Shown piece after piece: positions 1 to 10,379 of a stretch of DNA of 64,000 bases. Positions within the stretch are counted from its first letter, which is position 1. Every line of letters begins with the position of its first letter. This stretch comes from Sordariomycetes sp. S80-01Y. Lineage: Eukaryota; Ascomycota; Sordariomycetes. Made by a program: the position numbers and the translations under genes. The notes beneath the pieces were generated by a model, which did no database searches, was not told the DNA's origin, and saw nothing but the letters and a program-made list of their open reading frames with translations. The stretch covers positions 1,550,001 through 1,614,000 of the forward strand of contig JAXQJY010000029.1 of NCBI GenBank assembly GCA_037042185.1, given 5' to 3'.

Positions 1-233
1 CCATCTACATGTGTGCCTTGCCAATTATCTATATAACCCCTGCCAAATCCTACAACAACCGCTCCTTTTGGCGCAAAGAGAGAGCGCCCTCGCTAAGACC
101 AGGTTGCCAAAAAAACATAACTGTAAAATCAAGCGCCATGAGGAAAATTGCATCATAATCGAGACCAGCGAGGCTTGCGGCTCGTTCTTCTATGTTAACA
201 ACACATCTCAGAATGATTGGTTTTGCGTCGATA

Positions 234-3200
234 TCAGGACCTCTGCGGCGCTGGCTCGCCGCTGCCGTCGACAATCTCCCCATGCGCACCAAATAGCTCC
301 ACGACGCCATGCTGTGGATCAACGCGGTTGATGTTACGCTGCGGCACCGACCCAAAGCTCGCGGGACGTTCGCCTGCTCTTCTAGAGCTAGGATGTCTCG
401 AAAGATCAATGTGGAACTCTGTCGATCCGTGTGATGAGAGTCGTCTTTGAGAGTCGGATCTTTGGAAGGGCAAGGGTGCGAGATGGGGCGGCCCGTCCGT
501 TCGACCGTCAATGGAGGGCGTGCGTGATGGTTCACCGGAGGTATCAATCAGAGCCGAGTTACGCTTTGAGCTCTTGCGCGGCACATGCGGCGCGGCTCCT
601 GCCGAGGCGTTGGCTTCATCTTGGTCGTTTGTGATTGTCACCCTGGGCTCAGGGGGTAGTGAACCGCGGGGCAAACGCTCTGTAACGGGGCTATCAGGCT
701 CATCATCCTCTGGTCCTCTGGGTTCACCCGTATCGGTCAAGAGATCCCCAGGCTTCTTCCTTGGCGACGGCTTCGGCCGCGGCTCGTCCTCATCGTCGGA
801 GTCGATAGGGCCGTTCCTCAGAACGCCCATAGCAACGGGAATGCCCTCCGGCGGGGTCTCATCCCCGAAGGCGCCGTTGCGAGCCATCATATCGGGTGGC
901 ATGCGTGCGCTGCGGACGACTTCGAAGCCCTTGCCCTTCTCTTTGGTTTTGCCGCCGAGGAGGTGCCGGAACCAGCCCGTCGCCGTGGCTACAGGGCCTG
1001 TAGGATCAGCTGGTCCAGTGCCAAGTTTGCGGCCCGGACCATCGGCGTTGAGAGCTGGACCACGCACACCGTAGTAGAAGTCGACCTCGCGTGTTGAGTA
1101 GTCTGGTCGATTTGGGAGGATGTTGGCTGGATTCGCCCCTGGTGCAGGCGTGTTGGCCCGAGAGATCTCCGCGCCCGGAGCCGTATCTGTACCCTCACCT
1201 GCAGGCCCTGCCGCAACATTCAACTGCCCCTTCGGATCACCGCCCGTCTGGGAAAGTCGACTGCTGGGGCGCGGGGACTCGTTGCCGAGTGTGTCGGCTC
1301 GGCGCCTTGGAGGCCGGTAGTACGGATCAGAAGCTTCCAGAGGCAGAGCTGGCTGACGAACACCCCTAGCCGTCAAAGGCGAAGCCACGGACGGGAAGAT
1401 ACCGCTGTCAGCGCCTGGTGTGCCGGGCAAATACGAGCTCGCGCTGTCCATCTGCCTATGGTGACCTTGTGCAGAGTACACATCGATGCTATCGAACGCG
1501 GAACTACTTCTTTGCCGATGCGCGCCGCCCATCATTCCACCTAGGCTGGCGCCCGACTCACTCCTTATCCTGCCGCCGGGCATTGAGTAACCCGTCTTCG
1601 TCCCGTCCTCAGCATCTAGCATTGCAGATGTAGACAATTGGCTGGCTCGCGACGGGCCATTCCTAGGTGTCACGCGACGTGCCAGCTGTCGCATGCCAAA
1701 GATCTTGGACAAACCTCCTCTCGTGAGCCCGCGGTCATCATCACCTCCAGCACCAAGCATCAGTGCAATGACCTCAACGAGGGTTTGCAATGCGTTGATG
1801 AAGAAGCCCAGTACAAGCACGACCGCATGAAGAAGAAGGATTACATATCCTATCCAACCCTTCGGTCCATCAGTAACACCTAGAGATGGCGCAAATGCGA
1901 CCATGAGCATGACGGTGAAGAAGCGCATGCTCGCAAATGCCGTGTGATAGGCGTTCATCGATGTCGGAGGGTTGAAGGGACGGAAGGCGTGCAAGGTGAG
2001 CACCTGTATGACCTCACAGATCGCGAGAAGGATCACTTGGGCGATGCCGCTGTCTTGCACGGCTCCGATTGCGATGCCCCTGACGAAGGTGAGCAGTACC
2101 GGGATCAGCGCGAAGGCAGCGGAGTGGTCGGAGTAGGTGTTGTACAGCGGGCCGTATCGCAAGACTGTTGGCAAATCGTCGAACAGGACTGATTTCGGTT
2201 TCGTCTTGATGATGAGCCACAGGGTCCACGAGGCGAAGACGATGAGGAGGACAATCGTAATGACGGCCAAAGCAATCGTAAAAGCTGGCGAACGAGATGC
2301 CACTGCAAGTTGAAACGCCGATAGTGAGACGATGGGTAGTAGGAAATAGTTGTACACTATGCGGATCACGTTGCCCAGCGAGAAGGGGAAGTTTTTGTCG
2401 CGCAAGTCTTCCTTTGGTGTGCTTGAAATCGTCCGAAGGAGCCATTGAGCCAGGAAGCCAACTTGCACCAGGACTGACACCGACACGATGATAACACACA
2501 GCCAAACCATCATGCCGGCCCAAATATCTTGCGGTTCCGCCAAACCGACCAGCTGTCCCATCTCTTCCATGCCGTAGGTGGCATTTGTGACGTATATCCC
2601 ATCGACAACGCTCTGCCACGGCTCAGCATCGGTGACAAAGGTTCGGTTGAACATGAGGGACGACCACGAAGCTGCGCTGACAATGGGCTGGTAGAATCCA
2701 GGATAGTTGAGGCTCAAGCCGCCGGTGAGCACAACAAACTGGATGTACTGCAAGCAGTCGCCAAAGCCAGGTGTGACCAGCCTCAGAAGATCCGCATCGC
2801 GGCCATAGTTGGATGTCCAGTGGAAGACATCGGTGCTTCCCCATGGACTGTAAATGGCGGCGAAGATGACTGCTGCGCCCGTCAAAATGAGAATCAGTAA
2901 CGGCAGAAACCTGAGCAGCTGATACAGACCACCGAGGTCAGGCGTGACGTTGGTCGAAACGCATCCAATGTCCGTCGCTCGTGAATCGCCGTTGATGATG
3001 ATCATTGTCGGAGAGAAGCTCGAGAACGCATAGCTTGAAAAGAAGTCATGGCTCAAGTTGATCGACGGTAAAGCATACGGCGTCTCAATGTCAATATCCT
3101 GATCCCAAACGGGGGCCAGCGGGCATGACCCATTGACCACTCCATTCTCACAAAAGTCCACCGCCACGTGCCACGGTTCAAATGTCAGGATGTTCACTCG

Positions 3201-3599
3201 TCTATACAGTGTTGTCGACCTGAGATCCTTAGCATCCGGCTCTGGCAACCGTATAATCTTCCCGTTCGTCTCATCGTCGTCCTGCCAGTACGGGTCGTTG
3301 GGTGGTGGTAAAGGATCGGTGTTGCTGGAACCAGAGACGTTTCCCCAGACGATGACCTGTAGGTTGTGTGAATCGTTTTCGGTGTCGAAGACCGCGTCGG
3401 CGTAGAGAGGCGTGAATTGGATGAGTGGGGGATCGTTGAAGCGGTAAGAGTCGGGGAGACAGTTCGAGAAGGGGATTCGGACGGCGAAGATGGGTTGGGT
3501 AAAGGCGAGGACGAGGACGAGGGAGAGTATTAGGGATGGCCGCGATGGCAGCGCCGGTCGCCTTAGCCAGACGTTCTGTTTAGTTGAAGGGCCCATCAT
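234..3599 (-). CDS. TRP-like (ML-domain) integral membrane protein with long disordered tail
   Basis: Single exon, 1121 aa from the tandem ATGs at 3599/3596. The open frame extends upstream, but this start puts a signal peptide at the N-terminus (hydrophobic residues about 20-38, ending near TQPIFA). A Cys-containing lumenal domain with several N-glycosylation sequons follows (about 40-222). About nine membrane segments lie at roughly 226-249 and then 361-613. This order (signal peptide, ML-like domain, TRP-type multispan region) is that of the fungal TRP-like/FLC family, whose members act in Ca2+ handling, cell-wall integrity and flavin-carrier roles. Residues about 617-1121 form a Ser/Pro/charged cytosolic tail with no recognisable fold, longer than in yeast Flc proteins (about 780 aa). 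Family assignment is good; substrate and organelle cannot be read from sequence. About 2 kb of upstream DNA separates it from the next gene. Confidence 0.82.
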   Translation of the reverse strand: MMGPSTKQNVWLRRPALPSRPSLILSLVLVLAFTQPIFAVRIPFSNCLPDSYRFNDPPLIQFTPLYADAVFDTENDSHNLQVIVWGNVSGSSNTDPLPPPNDPYWQDDDETNGKIIRLPEPDAKDLRSTTLYRRVNILTFEPWHVAVDFCENGVVNGSCPLAPVWDQDIDIETPYALPSINLSHDFFSSYAFSSFSPTMIIINGDSRATDIGCVSTNVTPDLGGLYQLLRFLPLLILILTGAAVIFAAIYSPWGSTDVFHWTSNYGRDADLLRLVTPGFGDCLQYIQFVVLTGGLSLNYPGFYQPIVSAASWSSLMFNRTFVTDAEPWQSVVDGIYVTNATYGMEEMGQLVGLAEPQDIWAGMMVWLCVIIVSVSVLVQVGFLAQWLLRTISSTPKEDLRDKNFPFSLGNVIRIVYNYFLLPIVSLSAFQLAVASRSPAFTIALAVITIVLLIVFASWTLWLIIKTKPKSVLFDDLPTVLRYGPLYNTYSDHSAAFALIPVLLTFVRGIAIGAVQDSGIAQVILLAICEVIQVLTLHAFRPFNPPTSMNAYHTAFASMRFFTVMLMVAFAPSLGVTDGPKGWIGYVILLLHAVVLVLGFFINALQTLVEVIALMLGAGGDDDRGLTRGGLSKIFGMRQLARRVTPRNGPSRASQLSTSAMLDAEDGTKTGYSMPGGRIRSESGASLGGMMGGAHRQRSSSAFDSIDVYSAQGHHRQMDSASSYLPGTPGADSGIFPSVASPLTARGVRQPALPLEASDPYYRPPRRRADTLGNESPRPSSRLSQTGGDPKGQLNVAAGPAGEGTDTAPGAEISRANTPAPGANPANILPNRPDYSTREVDFYYGVRGPALNADGPGRKLGTGPADPTGPVATATGWFRHLLGGKTKEKGKGFEVVRSARMPPDMMARNGAFGDETPPEGIPVAMGVLRNGPIDSDDEDEPRPKPSPRKKPGDLLTDTGEPRGPEDDEPDSPVTERLPRGSLPPEPRVTITNDQDEANASAGAAPHVPRKSSKRNSALIDTSGEPSRTPSIDGRTDGPPHLAPLPFQRSDSQRRLSSHGSTEFHIDLSRHPSSRRAGERPASFGSVPQRNINRVDPQHGVVELFGAHGEIVDGSGEPAPQRS

Positions 3600-5622
3600 A
3601 TCTCTCCTGGTCTGCTCTGGCGCGCCGGCTCGTCGGCCACTTCCCCCTTGAGCAACGCCCAAACCTCCCAGTCGCATGGTCATGCACAGCCGGGTAGAAG
3701 ACTCCAGCAAATACTGAGCCAGACGCTCTAGTCCCAGATGGCTTCAAAAGGCTGGCATCCTGCTTCGCGTCGGGTGCAGATTTTGCAAGGAAAATCGATC
3801 GCGTTTTTCTTTGGGCGTTTCTTGTTTCGGTGGTGAATACGAGGTGGAGGCGCGATGATCGTCACTGGCAGTGGCAAGAGAGCGAGTGACTTGGGGGGAA
3901 AGGGGGGGACAAAAGCGCTTTGCCAGATGCTGAAGAGTAGAAGAAGCGACGGGAAGAGGTGCAAATGCGCGGTGCAACGAGTGAGGTAGAATTGAAGATT
4001 AGGTTGTTTGCGAGAATGAAGGGAAGGGAAAAAAGAGGGAAGAGAGAAGTTTGGTTTGGTGGTTGGCAGTGCTGGTGGTCCAGGCGGTTCGACTCGGAGG
4101 CAGTGACGGTAAGCGCGCTGGGACTGCCAGCAGGACTGCCAGCAGGACTGGCTCTGGCACGGACACTGGCTCTGGCACTGCTGTGGCAGCGCCGACGCCC
4201 GGCGCAGGGACGAACCGGGGTCCCAAGAATCCACTTTACTTTCCAATTTAGTAGCATCAGTTTTTGGATTTGGCATGGCCGGGCACACACAGACACAGAC
4301 GACCTCTGGTTATCACGAGAGAACTCCTTTGTTGCCCTGGTGGTTGCTCGAGGTTCAGCTCTACTGCTAAGGAATCAGCAAGCTCCGGGCAGATGTCCGT
4401 CGTTTCCCATTGAGGGAAAAAACTTTGGTCTGCTGCTGACTCGTCAGAGGTTCCAGAGCTGTCTTACCCACTCATTTACACAGCTTACACCAGCTCAAGC
4501 TCCAGCTCCATCCAGCAACCGTCACAAACTTCAAGCCCAAGACTGAAGGTATGCCGCACGTCTGCCCTGCTGGCTTGTATGTCAACTTCAATTGCCATCT
4601 GCCACGTCTTGACCTCTTACCGCCTGGCCAAACCATCGCCTCACTCGCCGTATCCTCGCCTTCACCACACCCTAGCCTCCTCACCATCGGCACTATGAAA
4701 TCATCCCAAATCTTGTTACACTGCTGGCCCTTGTCTTCCCTGAGCGTCCACTCATCTTCAAATTCCCGAACTTCTGCCAAGGTTCACCGCCCGCACTTGA
4801 CTGTCCTACTCCAAAAACGTAAGCACCACGCGCACAGCCACACCATGCGTCACATCGAGGTCCTGATCGCCCGGATGTGCCCATTCAAGTTGGCGTCCTG
4901 ATTTACAGACAAAAGGGGGTATGTTACGGACACCGATACCACGTTCTGAGACACAATCCGAGTTGCAGTAAATTGGTAGTAAACCCGGCTACCGACTGAT
5001 CTGTACCTTAGGGACAGCTACGGGAAACAACATGCTCGACCCGCCACGGGCTGATACGAAGACCACGTTGCGCTACTCTGCGAGGCGTATCCCATTCGTC
5101 CGTGGCTATAAGGGCTTGCCGTGATCATCTATTTTCAGAACCCGCACGCGAGGATACGCGATATCTGAACATGACACTAAGCATCCTTGATTGGCCGAAC
5201 CCATCAACAGCTGCCGTTCTGTCATACTATATTATTCGTGGAATGGCCCAACCCTGAATCTCGGGTCTAAGTGACTACGGCTGTCGATATGGAGCGCAAG
5301 CTGGAAAGTGAGGAGAGCACGCTCCGTCCGTACAGGCAGCGGCTGACCACTGAAGCTTGTTCTGGATCGGGCGGATTTGTTGGTCAATGTGATTCCAATG
5401 TTTTGCAGCTTGATGACTTTTTTCAAACGAGACATACTTGTGCTCTCTAATAACGCCCTCCAGCAAATTTCACGAAGTCTTGGAAACTCCCAGATTCGTT
5501 TTCGTACATCAAATTGACGCCGCAAGGATCCCTCAAATTCGCTTCAGAGAACATCCATCCCAACGCCTGCTTATGGAACACAGATACGCAGCGAAGAGAT
5601 CCCCACTGAGAAAGAAAAAATG
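3600..5622. other. Intergenic: upstream region of the TRP-like gene
   Basis: No supportable gene lies between the TRP-like start and the 3' end of the MLH2-like gene. Several short ORFs overlap on both strands (for example 3728-4288 -, 3959-4546 +, 4551-4901 +), but none shows a domain, signal peptide or convincing codon use. The stretch at 3850-4550 probably holds the promoter and 5' leader of the leftward TRP-like gene. It contains a short tandem repeat at 4121-4180. Confidence 0.6.
4121..4180. repeat. Short tandem repeat
   Basis: Two perfect copies of the 12-mer GGACTGCCAGCA (4121-4132 and 4133-4144) are followed by two related units built on GGACnnnGGCTCTGGCAC. It lies in the upstream region of the TRP-like gene. 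It looks like local slippage; no function is evident. Confidence 0.75.
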
Positions 5623-8600
5623 TCATTCTGAACGTGGCGTACCAGCATCGCCGTGGAACCCATACGTCGGAGTCCTTCGATTCACTTGATCACTGATGGT
5701 AAATTCAAGGTCGGCGGCCTCCAGGTTATCTTGGCGAAAATATTGGCCTTCAACAATCTTCTTCACGCGGCCCTCCATGTCCTTGACATCACCCCAAGGC
5801 TGGAAATAGAGGGTGCCGTCCTTACCATCGGGGGTCAAGTTGGACTCATGAGTCGTTTCGACCCCCATGGTGGCCTGCCAATCCATCGACTGAGAAATTG
5901 CTTCCTCTGCAGTCTGAAGCATGGTGCACAGGCTGTATGTTTCCTGGCGATACGGAGTTTTCTCTAGGGGTAAGCTTGCCGAGCTCACTCGTCGCGATCG
6001 TCCACCGGGAGTCTTGGAGCGCTTGCGACGTCTCAGATTCTGTCGAAAAGCCTTTACCCCCTCGCCCGCCGAGATGGCTGGAAGTGCGCCGGCACACAGA
6101 GCTGACTGGTCGGTCTCCATGGGGCTGGACTCACCAAAGTCGCCGGCTGCAGCGTATGGGCCCTCGATATTGGCATCCTCGAGCTGACTCCTGCGTCCTA
6201 CACGTGGTTTCTTGTTCTGAGCAGAGTCGGGTACCCCCAGTCCATCCTCGCGCTCGTCCATGTCCACATCGAAAGTTTTGGGATTTTGCTGTGGTTCGGG
6301 CGTCCTCATCAACATAGTCTGCCTGAAATGAGACCACTGGCCTGCAGTCGACTCTAAGTCCTCCTCGCCCGCTTGCATGAAGCAATGGCGGGAAGACCCC
6401 GCCTCTTTTCCTGCGTAATGGTCCTCGTGATGATCCCGATCATCTTCCTCTTCTTCTACCCCGTGGATATCTTCAAATCCCCCTTCGGGTAATGACCGAC
6501 GCGGGAAGAGATCGTAAGGGGTAGGACTTTGGCTGTGCAGACGTGGCCGTGGAAGCGAAGGGCGTCGAACATGAATCCCAGTTGAGTTGGCAGTCGTGGG
6601 TGGGCCGGAGTTTGGCCTAAGTCCAAGAGAAAGTCGTGCCGGGCGTTGGCGTGTCCTGCGAGCGGCCCCGGACGTTGGTGGTGTTGGTAAAGCCCAAGAG
6701 TAGCTACTAAGGGGCGACAAGGTAGCCTGAGTCATTACTCTAGTAGAGTTCAGAGGTGATAGAGAACGCGAAAGGGTTTGTTGAGGTACGTCCACATCGG
6801 GTTCTCCCGGTCCGTGGCTATTCCTGATGGAAGATATGTCTAGATTGCCCTGTGGAGCGTTGTACGGTCTCATGATGTCCGTCTCACTGCCTTCGCCAAA
6901 CAAGGAGTCATCCTCGCCGTCTCGTGATTCGTTGAGAACGTTGTCACTGACAGGGTGAAGAGGAGTCCGCCTCTCACCTCCTTGGCCCGACTCCTCAACA
7001 GTCATAGGAGCACCTTCGCCGGTCGCCGTCCCGTTAGTCGCGATTTCGAAGCTCTCTATTCTGTTTCGAGGTTGAAGGTAGCGAGTAATATCGTCCAGAT
7101 GGTGCGCAGCCGGAGTAGGCTTCAGGTTCGGCACTGCACGCGCCATTCTGGCGTCGCAAGCCATGCCCTGTATGGGTTGCGCGGGAACTTGAACCACGAC
7201 AGCGTCGACGTAGCTTTCTTCGTCGGTAGCGTCACTACTTTTACGTGAAAGGTTGACTCGCGCTCTGGTTCGCATCTCGGCTGGCACATTTTCGTCCTCG
7301 GTTGGTCCAATCCCTGGCTGCTCGTTCGACGTTGCAAAAGCTTGACATAGAAGTAAAAGTCGTTCTTCAACCTCTCGGCTCCCTTCAGGCTCATTGAATT
7401 CTCCCTTGGTGATAGCAGTCGCAGTCTCTTCGGACTGCGTGCTCGATACGTTTGTGGCAAGGGCTTGCGGCATCTCCGCATCAGCTCGCGGGTCGTCTTC
7501 GAAAGCAGTTTCGCTCGGGTTTCCCTTCTAAGGTTCATCTCGAGGCTCACATGCGAATTCTTGACTGCAACAACCCTCGGGGCCAGGCACCGCGGCTGTT
7601 GGGATAGCGCGAGCACCAAACCTGAGGTCGTAGGCGCTGCCGCCTGAGGCGCCTCGGAAGATGGCTCGAGACAAATCGCCCTTTGGTCTGCCGCCTGTTC
7701 TGATAAGGAGAGCCGTCTCTTCAAGGAAGGTTTGTTCTTCCATCACGGCGGGGTGACCTCCGTCACTGTAAATAGACCGACAAAGTTCTTTGAAGCAATT
7801 TACAACCCTGTCTTCGTCCACAAACAGAACGTCGTCTTTCAGGGGCTCGATGTTTGGGTCGTAGCCTGCGCCAGACGAGAATCTGATGTTGAGCTGCATA
7901 AAGGGGCTCGGTATCGAATTTCGCAGAATTGTGCCGAGAGACGTCCTATGCGATGTGGCGATCCTGTTCCCAGCGCCTCTAATGGAAGTTATTGGTCGTT
8001 GGTCAACGGATATGAAGGCTCCTTTGCCCTTGATGTTGTCGATGCTGCAGTTAGAAACGGGCAGAAAACCTTGCATTGAGATCGTAGGTGCATTTGCTGG
8101 ACCACTGTGTTCGGGCGTCCAGAACTTCTCAACATACACGCATTGCGAGGCAACACTCTTCCCAAGCAGCTGGACGACCACGTCACGAACAGACTCCTCT
8201 CCCGCTGGTGAGAATTGCCATCCCTGGTTTGTATCACCCCTGACCTTTAGACTCAGCTTCAAGTATGGTCTCGCGAGAGCGTACGCGAGCATCAAGGCTC
8301 TGATCTTTACCAATGACTTCCGACTTTCCTTCTCAGCTTGCTTTCTCCTCACAGGTAAGCTACCGAACAAGCCCTCAACTGTGACCGTCGTACCAACAGG
8401 TGCAGGACCAGGCTTCCTGTTCTCCCCTCCACCCGTGCCTTTCTTCAGGCTGAATTTCGTCGCAAAAGTCTCGTCTGCCGTCCTCGTCGTAACCCATACG
8501 CCGCCTTGAGCAAGGTCGAGGGTGGCGGCGAGTGCTTCCCCTCGAAAGCCTAGCGTCTTCGCCCCGCCATCCAAATCCTCAATCCTTCGCAGCTTGCTCG

Positions 8601-8829
8601 TGTGGGCCCTTCTGCCCAGATTATCGATATCTTCTAAGGGTATTCCAGCGCCATTATCGCGGACCTGGATCTTGTCGACTGTGTCAGCCGAGACGAGGAC
8701 TTCGACGCTGGTGGCGGCCGCGTCGAGCGCGTTATCCAGGAGTTCCTTGACGAGCGATGGCGAGCTCGAGATTGCTAGTGCTGAGCCCAACAATCTAACA
8801 GTGTCTGCGGGTAATTTGGTGATAGGCAT
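5623..8829 (-). CDS. MLH2-like MutL-family mismatch repair protein
   Basis: N-terminal GHKL ATPase of the MutL family, with KELLDNALDA (E29, N33; motif I), DNGAGI (motif II) and TLGFRGEAL (motif III). The start at 8829 gives MPITKLP, the usual MutL beginning; another ATG lies 18 nt upstream. The coding frame is open from 8829 to a TAG at 7530-7528 and again, in the same frame, down to 5623. A 54-nt intron at 7550-7497 (donor GTGAGC, acceptor TTTCGAAG) would remove the TAG and join 7551-8829 to 5623-7496, giving about 1050 aa. The C-terminal half is acidic and Ser-rich. It lacks the DQHA(X)2E(X)4E endonuclease motif of Pms1 and Mlh3, which fits Mlh2, the accessory partner of Mlh1. PMS1 is disfavoured for that reason. 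The intron has no clear branch site, so the exact join is uncertain. Divergent from lumazine synthase. Confidence 0.72.
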
Positions 8830-9279
8830 CTTGGTGGCTAACATCACTCAGGGGTAAGAAGATGCAAGCGCCCTAGAGGTTAAGGGACCGCGATCGCAGA
8901 GGTGACTGGGAAGAAGAGAAGCCATGGCGCGCGGCTGGCGAGCTGAGTATATCCCAGGCAACATTCTAGAAATTTGAAAGGCACGACTTTGTTCCTTCCC
9001 ATACTTTAACACGAGAAGATACGGTGTAAATGAGATGGAAGGAACACACAGCTTTGTCGGCAGGAACGACGCTCTCCTGACTGCCACTACGGCCAATGAC
9101 GTTATAGCGTTGACGAACCCTTACCCCGCCGCCGGAAGCAGCCAGCTACCTTCCAGCCCCACCACCAGTCAGGGCAACGGCACCTGCTCTGGAAGCTCCT
9201 CCACGACCTCGGATGACCTCTCTCTCCCTCTACCATCACCATCCATACCAAGCCATTGGAATTGAATAAACCCGCGAAC
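8830..9279. promoter_or_regulatory. Shared divergent promoter region, MLH2-like / lumazine synthase
   Basis: About 450 bp separate the leftward MLH2-like start from the rightward lumazine synthase start, so both promoters must lie here. A 76-codon ORF (9035-9265) on the + strand ends 14 nt before the lumazine synthase ATG and may be an upstream ORF. No clear TATA box was seen. Confidence 0.55.
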
Positions 9280-9978
<699 letters not shown>

Positions 9979-10379
9979 CCAGTGTCTACGAGAGAGGACT
10001 TTGCGAGGTTATCGAATGTAGAGAAGAAAAATAGAGGATGAACCACCTGACAAGCTCAAACATTCCCCGTCCCGGCGCTCCGCCAGATTAATGAATTACC
10101 ACGATATGAGTTGTCTATACCCGTAAATGCATCGTTCCCGAATCGGTAATGGACCCAACCGCTCTTCACCCACGTTACACGCGTGCGATGGCCACCACTG
10201 ACTCACAGCCTCAAGAATGGCTCTCAATTTCGTCGCTTCTTCAATCGCGCCGTGGCGCTATCCAAAATCCGTTAATCCCATCTCTTCGTCACGTCTTTCT
10301 TTGGCTCGGCGCTGTAGGATGAATGCGTTTCCTAAAAGTAGATTTCCTCCTTCAGCGCTCGCTGGGCTTGCCAATTCCT
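9979..10379. other. Convergent 3' intergenic region
   Basis: About 400 bp lie between two convergent genes (lumazine synthase and the low-complexity protein) and hold their 3' ends. The ORF at 10217-10444 runs antisense into the neighbouring gene and has no support of its own. Confidence 0.55.

Noticed and set aside
43-547. 165-codon - ORF at the left edge
   Set aside because: Overlaps the end of the TRP-like coding frame in another phase; Arg/Ser-rich shadow translation.
7122-7724. 200-codon ORF on the - strand overlapping the MLH2-like join
   Set aside because: It starts and ends inside the MLH2-like gene in another frame. A short stretch reads well, but no domain supports it; it was kept only as an alternative for the exon structure.
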